Shown here piece by piece: positions 57,838 to 64,000 of a stretch of 64,000 nucleotides of DNA. Position 1 is the stretch's first letter. Every line of letters starts with the position of its first letter. The notes under the pieces were generated by a model. The model did no database searches and was not told the DNA's origin. It worked only from the letters and a program-made list of their open reading frames with translations. Source of the DNA: Atrina japonica. Lineage: Eukaryota; Mollusca; Bivalvia; Pterioida; Pinnidae. The stretch covers positions 1,550,501 to 1,614,500 of the forward strand of contig BROG01000042.1 in the NCBI GenBank assembly GCA_030159075.1. The letters are read 5' to 3'. Position numbers and translations under genes: made by a program.

Positions 57838-58325
57838 GGTCAGGTGATATAATGTTTTTGTAGGTCATGTGATCTAATGTTTCTGTAAGCTATATGATCT
57901 AATGTTCTGTAGTGTAGGTCATGTGATCTAATGTTTCTGTAGGTCTTGTGATATATTTCTGTAGGTCTTCTGATATAATGTTTTTGTAGACCTTGATCTA
58001 ATGTTTCTGGGTCATGTGATCTAATGTTTCTGTAAGTCATATGATCTAATGTTTTTGTAGTGTAGGTCATGTGATCTAATGTTTCTGTAGGTCTTGTGAT
58101 ATAATGTTTCTGTAGGTCTTGTTCTAATGTTTCTGGGTCATGTGATCTAATGTTTCATGTAAGTCATGTGATGTTTCTGTAGGTCTTGATCTAATGTTTC
58201 TGGGTCATATGATCTAATGTTTCTGTAAGTCATGTGATATAATTAGATCACATGACCTATAATGTACGTCATGTGATTTAATGTTTCTGTACATTGTAGG
58301 TCATGTGATCTAATGTTCTTGCAGG
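57838..58325 (+). repeat. ~25-bp minisatellite (about 18 units)
   Basis: The unit is gtaggtcatgtgatctaatg followed by tttct, with length variation of 18 to 37 bases. Weakly conserved minus-strand frames across it are artefacts. Confidence 0.9.
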
Positions 58326-59378
58326 TCTTATGATTTATTTGTCAATAAGAGAAATTTCGGTGTTTAATCATAGTGTTGTATTAGTAAATATATAAATGAC
58401 TGTTCTGACTTTTCATGCTATTAGGCACAAAAAATATAATATAAGACACTGGTTATTCAGATGGAACCAGAGGCAGAACCCCCCCCCCCAATCCCAAACC
58501 CCAAATTTTCTTATTTGTGTATTTAATTATGATTGGTTCATTTCATTGCTATACACAAATTACAGTCACAATATAGATTAAGAGTCACATGAGGTTTACA
58601 TTATGGTCAGACAGACAAATGATATAAAATATGGCATATTTATGGTTACCCTCTGTACAAATAACCTAACATAATCCTATCTTAAACAAAGTTGTGTATC
58701 TACAAACTATCGTTGATTATCTGTACATAATGTATAATAATAAGAAAGTAAATTGTAGTAGCATCAAGAAAAGATCCTGTTTCATTAGCACTAATTATTA
58801 CTGAGATATAGCTGTAGACTTAATGAGCTGTAAATAAAAGTAGAATATCAGAATCCATTTTCATTCTGTCTTACACCATACATGAATGGTCATTGATTGA
58901 GTCAACTCACAGTATCTGCCTGTTTTACAGTGTTCAATCTATTATTGAGATTTTGCACTTGATGCTGTTACGCAAGAAATAGATAGATCTGAGGAAATTA
59001 CAGTTGTCTGTTATATATTTCTAACACTTCACTGCAGTCTAGGTTTGTTTAGATGAGAGGTAAACAGTGTGTTTGCATTCCATCTCTGTATAATGAATAG
59101 GAAATTAAGGAGATATATAAGTGTGTTTGCAGACAGTAAAGAATAAAATGATGTCATGATTATTGTAAATTTATATACAATGAAAACTTCTGTACAAATT
59201 CATCTTTTCTTTGATTTTGCGAAAGTCTCCACAACTTGTTAGATGACTTCTCCCTGATTTTCTTGGAAGGAGAATTGACTTCTCCTGTGAAATTGAAAGT
59301 GTGATGGACCTTGCTTCCAAGCAAGGTGTTGTTTTGTCAAAGTACTGATTGAAGTCTGGGTAGGATAACAATTAATTG
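58326..59378. other. Intronic sequence, no feature seen
   Basis: AT-rich sequence without repeats or genes that I can support, apart from a C9 run at 58481-58489. Confidence 0.5.
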
Positions 59379-59407
59379 TTACATCTTTATAGACCTGTCC
59401 TGTAAAA
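59379..59407 (+). repeat. 29-bp direct repeat, left copy
   Basis: ttacatctttatagacctgt followed by cctgtaaaa is identical to 63682-63710 and brackets the LINE relic. Confidence 0.8.
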
Positions 59408-59619
59408 CTCGTTACTTAAAACATCTTTTTAAATGCTTGTGTACTGATGATCCCCATATAAAAAGGTGTAAACAAGTTCTTGTATATATTCTACTAAAGA
59501 TAATGGTTTACTCCGGGGATCCCAGGTATAGAAAATCACTAAACGAATTTAAGAATCGGTAATATCAGGGTTTTAGAGACATTTATTCGACCATATGACT
59601 GTTAGATTGCGTTGGTACC

Positions 59620-62310
59620 ATTGAAGTATAAGACATTTGAATGAGTGTCATTTTTAATCAACATAATTTAACTTTACCATACTGTCAAGATCAACATCAA
59701 AAATGTACAAAGTAGTTTAAAGGTTTTGTTGGACCCCCAGGAAAGGATTTTGTACTGGACAAAAAGTATCCATGCTATCTTTTTTACTTCCGATCCCAAT
59801 TACATCTTTAGGAAAAGTTTATATTCAGTCCAGATAGTTTAGCAAACCATCCAAAACTTACAAAGTTTCATATAAATGATTTTTCACTACCATCCTAAAA
59901 TCAATGACGTATCATCAGCAAACTGTGTATAATTTGGTGTACAATTTGTGTAAATTGTAATACCTATTATATTCGGGTTAGCTCGAATCTTAATTGCAAG
60001 AATCTCGGGCACAAGGACAATAAAACAAAATACGGCGACAAAGTGATCGCCTAGTCCTACAGCCCGCGACCAATTTGAAAAATTCAGAGAGATTGCCACC
60101 TCTGTGTGACTGCAACCTTATGATAGTATAAAAAACTTTTAAAACCCAACTTATGATTGATTCCCCAAAATTGAAAAACTGTAAAAGCTTTAAAACACAA
60201 AATCCCATACACAGAGTCTAATAAGGCTTTTTCAAAATCAATTAATAACAAAAGTCGCTAGGTATACGTCCTGTCCCTCTGTAAACTGCATTAAATCGTA
60301 AATAAGTCTAATATTATTCCCCAATATATCTTCACTAATAAATCCTGTTTGGTCTTAATTAGATACTTATGTCTAAAACTGATTTAATTCTATTTGCAAT
60401 AAACGGCTTGATCCAATTTTATACACAGTGTAAGAAGCGAAAATGGTCGACCAATATCTAGAGAGTGGCGAGGTATTTGTTATCCCCTTTAGGAAGACAA
60501 AGTAATAATCCCGTTGTTTTTGTGTTTATGGAGAATCCCCTAGTTCCAAACCAATTATATTGTGGTATTCTACAACAAGAACATTTTAGGTCCTTCATTC
60601 CAAAAAAATTTTGAAGATCATCGGATCGAAAAACCATCAGAACCAGGTGTCTTATTATGTCTTCATTTTTTTAATAGCATCTCCAGCATCATTTACAGTA
60701 ATTTTACCCTCGTAAGGCTTATTTGTTCATTAACAGGACATTATAGGAGGACGTTTTAGATTCTTAAATATCTTCTTTTAGATCATCATAGTGTTTGATT
60801 TTCACAGGAATACATCTTTTTTTTCAAAAGCTTTTCATAAAAGCCTCTTTGATTTCTTTTAATATACTCCCCTGATTAACGTTTTATTATGACCCGTCCT
60901 CTTTTATTACCTTAGGAATAAACATGCTCATAAAATTTATCATCCGACTCTAATCACAGAAATATTAGTTGGCTTTTCTTCACCTTCTTCTATCCCATTT
61001 TAACCCGTGATCGAACTATTTTTCCCTTTATTTTTTGATTTCTTAGGTTGTTCTAAGACATTGTTTTTATTTTTCCTAATTCAGTTTATTGAGCTTCATC
61101 AACATTCTCGTTCTAAAGTCTTATTTTCATATTGTAACTTTCTTTCATTTTGTTCAGCCTTGTTTCTCTTTTTATATGAAGGAATATGAAATAACATTTC
61201 CCTGCCCCTAATTCCATCAAAAGTGTTTCAAGAAAAAGTAGGTGATTAATTCCTAGAAGAAATATCGTTTATGTTCAGAAACCTTAAGACATTATCAAAA
61301 TTATACACTAGAGCACTATATTTGTTCAATGTTCATCTATTTTCTTTTTTAATTGTATTAATGTATTCTATAACATTTAACAAATGAATTGTTAAACTTA
61401 CCATAGTCCCTTTCCTTTGGTAAAACTAGAAAATTCCAAACTAAGTAAGAACCATTGAGTGGTCTGAACGATAACTAGGAAGTATTTCACATTATCAGAG
61501 ACAATTTAACAAAATGTCAGTTCAAAAGAAAAAAAAATCTAATACTAGCTTGTTTGAAAGGGTGTCTTTTATTTTCTTCTCCAAGAAATCTTTGAAGAGT
61601 AGGATTAAGCACTACTAAAAGGGTCAACTAAACAATTTTTCATCTATTAATTCTAATACTTTTTGTCTGGCCCTAGGGTTATTAATATTCCTATAATTAT
61701 TGTAGTCTACATCATGTTTTTGGACTAGATTAAAATCACCACAGAAAACATAATTTTTCATTTCCAAAGTCTTCTAAACTACCAACTCGATGATATTATT
61801 GAAAAATTCAGTGTATTATCAATGTTTGGACCCCATACAAACATTACAATAGATATTTAACCTATTCCGACAAAATATTTCTAGAAGAAGATAATTTACC
61901 ATTTAAAATCTTTCTTTTTTTTCCTTTAGCACATTAACCTCAAAGTTGTTAATAAATAATATAGTCAACTCCTCTTTGCATTTGAGGTGCCCATATGAAA
62001 AATAATCATTCATAACCCCACATTGAACCTAACTATACTCTCTATTAAGAAGTAAAAAGTGTAACCTGGATACACATAAATAATACATGCTTTCGACTTT
62101 CAGCACTATGAAACAACATCTTTTCTTTTTACAGGGTCGTCCAAGGCCCCTGACAGGTTTACAGACTAAATTTTTAAGGAACCCAATGTTTACACTATTT
62201 ATGAAAAAATAATGTTGCAGAATGACATTGAAAATAAAGCAAAACCATAAAGTACTAAGTTGCCAATGTAAGTGGTACAAAAGAACATGTTCATCAAACA
62301 AGACTCTAGA
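59620..62310 (-). pseudogene. LINE relic: endonuclease and reverse transcriptase, minus strand
   Basis: Across frames the minus strand shows, from 62310, an apurinic-type endonuclease start (RGLG.PCKKK near 62150), then GDFNLVQKHDVDYNNYRNIN and NPRARQKVLELIDEKL (61760-61630) and YRSDHSMVL (61460). A reverse transcriptase follows with LLLLIDFEKA (60250-60210) and SWVLKVFYTIIR (60150). QFADDTSLIL (59920-59895) is the catalytic FADD box. A downstream SGLKINFSK-like block lies near 59830. The order is that of L1-like non-LTR retrotransposons, which copy themselves into new sites. Many stops and shifts show long decay. Confidence 0.8.
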
Positions 62311-63681
62311 AAAAATAGGATAGAAAAGAATGGGAAAGAAAGTGTATAAACATCAGAGGCAATTAAAATAAAAAAGTATGATCAGACATGACAAACACAT
62401 CGCACCACAGTACTGTCAAGCTAAGATATACTTTATATCAGTTTATAGCGAGGAGTAAAAGTAGGGTCATGGCTTGAAATACCAAAAATGATACAAATAG
62501 GCAAAAAAATCAAAATAAAAACAAGCCAATATTCAATCACCAAAGCCAACAAAGTAAATTAACCCACGATGCCACAAATCATGCTGTGTCTAATTGTCAA
62601 TACATGAAGTAACGTTTCAAATGATATATAATTTCAGTACAAACAAAAGGATATATGAAAATGAATATTCATGTATACAATTAAACCTTTATCGGAAAAC
62701 CTCACTTTGGACCCAACAATCACACCATTATGTGACTACCTTGATTAGTCACAAACATGACAAATTACCATGTGCTGTTGGTATATATTTTTCACACCCA
62801 GCCCGTGAACATGTAATCAAAGCATATACTCACAACACAAGTATCCAAAGACCCCATAAGCAAAAAACTTAATCAAAACTATATAGGCGCTGAAAAAGTG
62901 AAATTGAAGTCAGTAAATTTAACTTCAATATAGTCTTAAGTATTAATAGGTATATACTGGAGAAAAATATAAAGCAGCTTCCAAGAGCTTAATGCACTTG
63001 TGTAACTGTATGTAATTGAATATTTCAAACAAAGTTTTTGTGTCAATGAACATAAAAACTTGAGTATACCACGCGATATTGTAAAGTGTTAAAAACAAAG
63101 GCAAAATGTGGTTGATTACAAAGCAACAGGTAGTCTATTACCTATATATAACTTGCATGTTACTTTACCTAAACATGCCTATATACACAAGTGAACAATT
63201 ACAGAGAACAAAAATTAGTGTTGAAGCCACTAAATATGAAAATTAATTTAAACCACCCAGTACCCTCCACAGACACATACATGTACCCGCATACAGCATC
63301 CATCATGTACATTGAACACAACATGTATCCAAAACAACATAGACCCATGCATTACCATTGTCCCAAACACTACACACACACTTGCATACATAGACACACA
63401 CATTTATAAGTCTCACTTTCAAGTATGAGCCTGAGGATTTAAACATTCTACGTAACACAATGTTCCAAATATATATTAAATCAATGAAGGTTCATAAGCT
63501 ACTTTACAAGCAACTACATATGTGAATAAAAATACAGCTCCAGACAACAATAGCACTTTCAGCAACTATCATCTTTAATATTCATATTAACCATGTATAA
63601 AAGCATAATGGCACTAAGCCCAAAAGTGTTTAATGGTTGAAACACAATACTTATTTGAAAAGAGACAAAAGTTTATTTCTT
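62311..63681. other. Sequence between LINE relic and right direct repeat
   Basis: Possible 5' part of the LINE insertion, but no ORF1 or other domain is recognised. Repeated acatgtac and cacacac sequences occur at 63270-63400. No gene is supported. Confidence 0.4.
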
Positions 63682-63710
63682 TTACATCTTTATAGACCTG
63701 TCCTGTAAAA
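63682..63710 (+). repeat. 29-bp direct repeat, right copy
   Basis: Identical to 59379-59407; see the finding on the bracketed insertion. Confidence 0.8.
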
Positions 63711-64000
63711 ATGAGTGATGTCTAACAATGTGATACAAAAATAATTCTGTGAAATGTTATCTCCTAAACTAATGTGCCTCACTCTATCCAGGTGATATTT
63801 GTAATGATATATTACCCATATCTCCTCTGCATGTATAGATATATTCATGTACACATTCATGTTTGTTTAGCTTTTTATTTGTTTTTTGAGAGTTCACTTA
63901 TAATTTCACTTTTTGAAGTTGAAGGTCTTCAAGACTTTGGTAATGACCTTACCTGACTGCAGATAATGCAAAATATATTTCTTAAATATGACAGATCTAC
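63711..64000. other. Window end, no feature seen
   Basis: AT-rich sequence continuing the presumed HEATR5B intron. No exon is recognised. Confidence 0.4.

Noticed and set aside
57840..58070. 76-codon minus frame with RNIRSHD-type repeats
   Set aside because: Translation of the 25-bp minisatellite.

Overview
This window looks like AT-rich, repeat-dense animal genomic DNA. Only one host gene is recognisable: the first coding exons of HEATR5B on the + strand (49876-53191), with good GT/AG junctions and long introns. A tRNA-derived SINE, a FLYWCH-type Mutator-like transposon, Ty3/gypsy and LINE relics and a Maverick/Polinton together suggest a marine invertebrate. A bivalve or other lophotrochozoan is my best guess; this is inference, not proof.

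Left third (1-12932): no convincing gene. It holds a 285-bp MITE, a 2.1-kb array of a 27-bp unit, a decayed gypsy reverse transcriptase, a 2.5-kb array of a ~95-bp unit and a 0.8-kb array of a 45-50-bp unit. The arrays produce long but meaningless open frames.

Centre (12933-33409): a complete-looking Polinton/Maverick (adintovirus-like) element bounded by inverted repeats and by a perfect 6-bp target duplication (ccatac). It carries protein-primed DNA polymerase B, a DD35E integrase, a double-jelly-roll major capsid protein, a probable penton/minor capsid protein, an A32-type packaging ATPase, a zinc-finger protein and about eight small or membrane proteins. No adenain-like protease was found. 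The polymerase gene is split between motifs A and B by a 6.85-kb Mutator-like element (16103-22950) flanked by a 9-bp duplication. That element encodes a spliced but frameshifted transposase and contains foldback elements of its own. Most Polinton genes carry single-base frameshifts, from decay or from assembly error.

Middle right (33416-42100): a SINE, several foldback and duplicated sequences, a 28-bp minisatellite and a second, unrelated relic of a Polinton-type polymerase (38274-39959) whose exonuclease region has been deleted.

Right third (42100-64000): a candidate HEATR5B promoter and untranslated exon, three coding exons, and introns filled with a dispersed TA-MITE (four copies), simple repeats, other MITEs and a minus-strand LINE relic bracketed by a 29-bp direct repeat.
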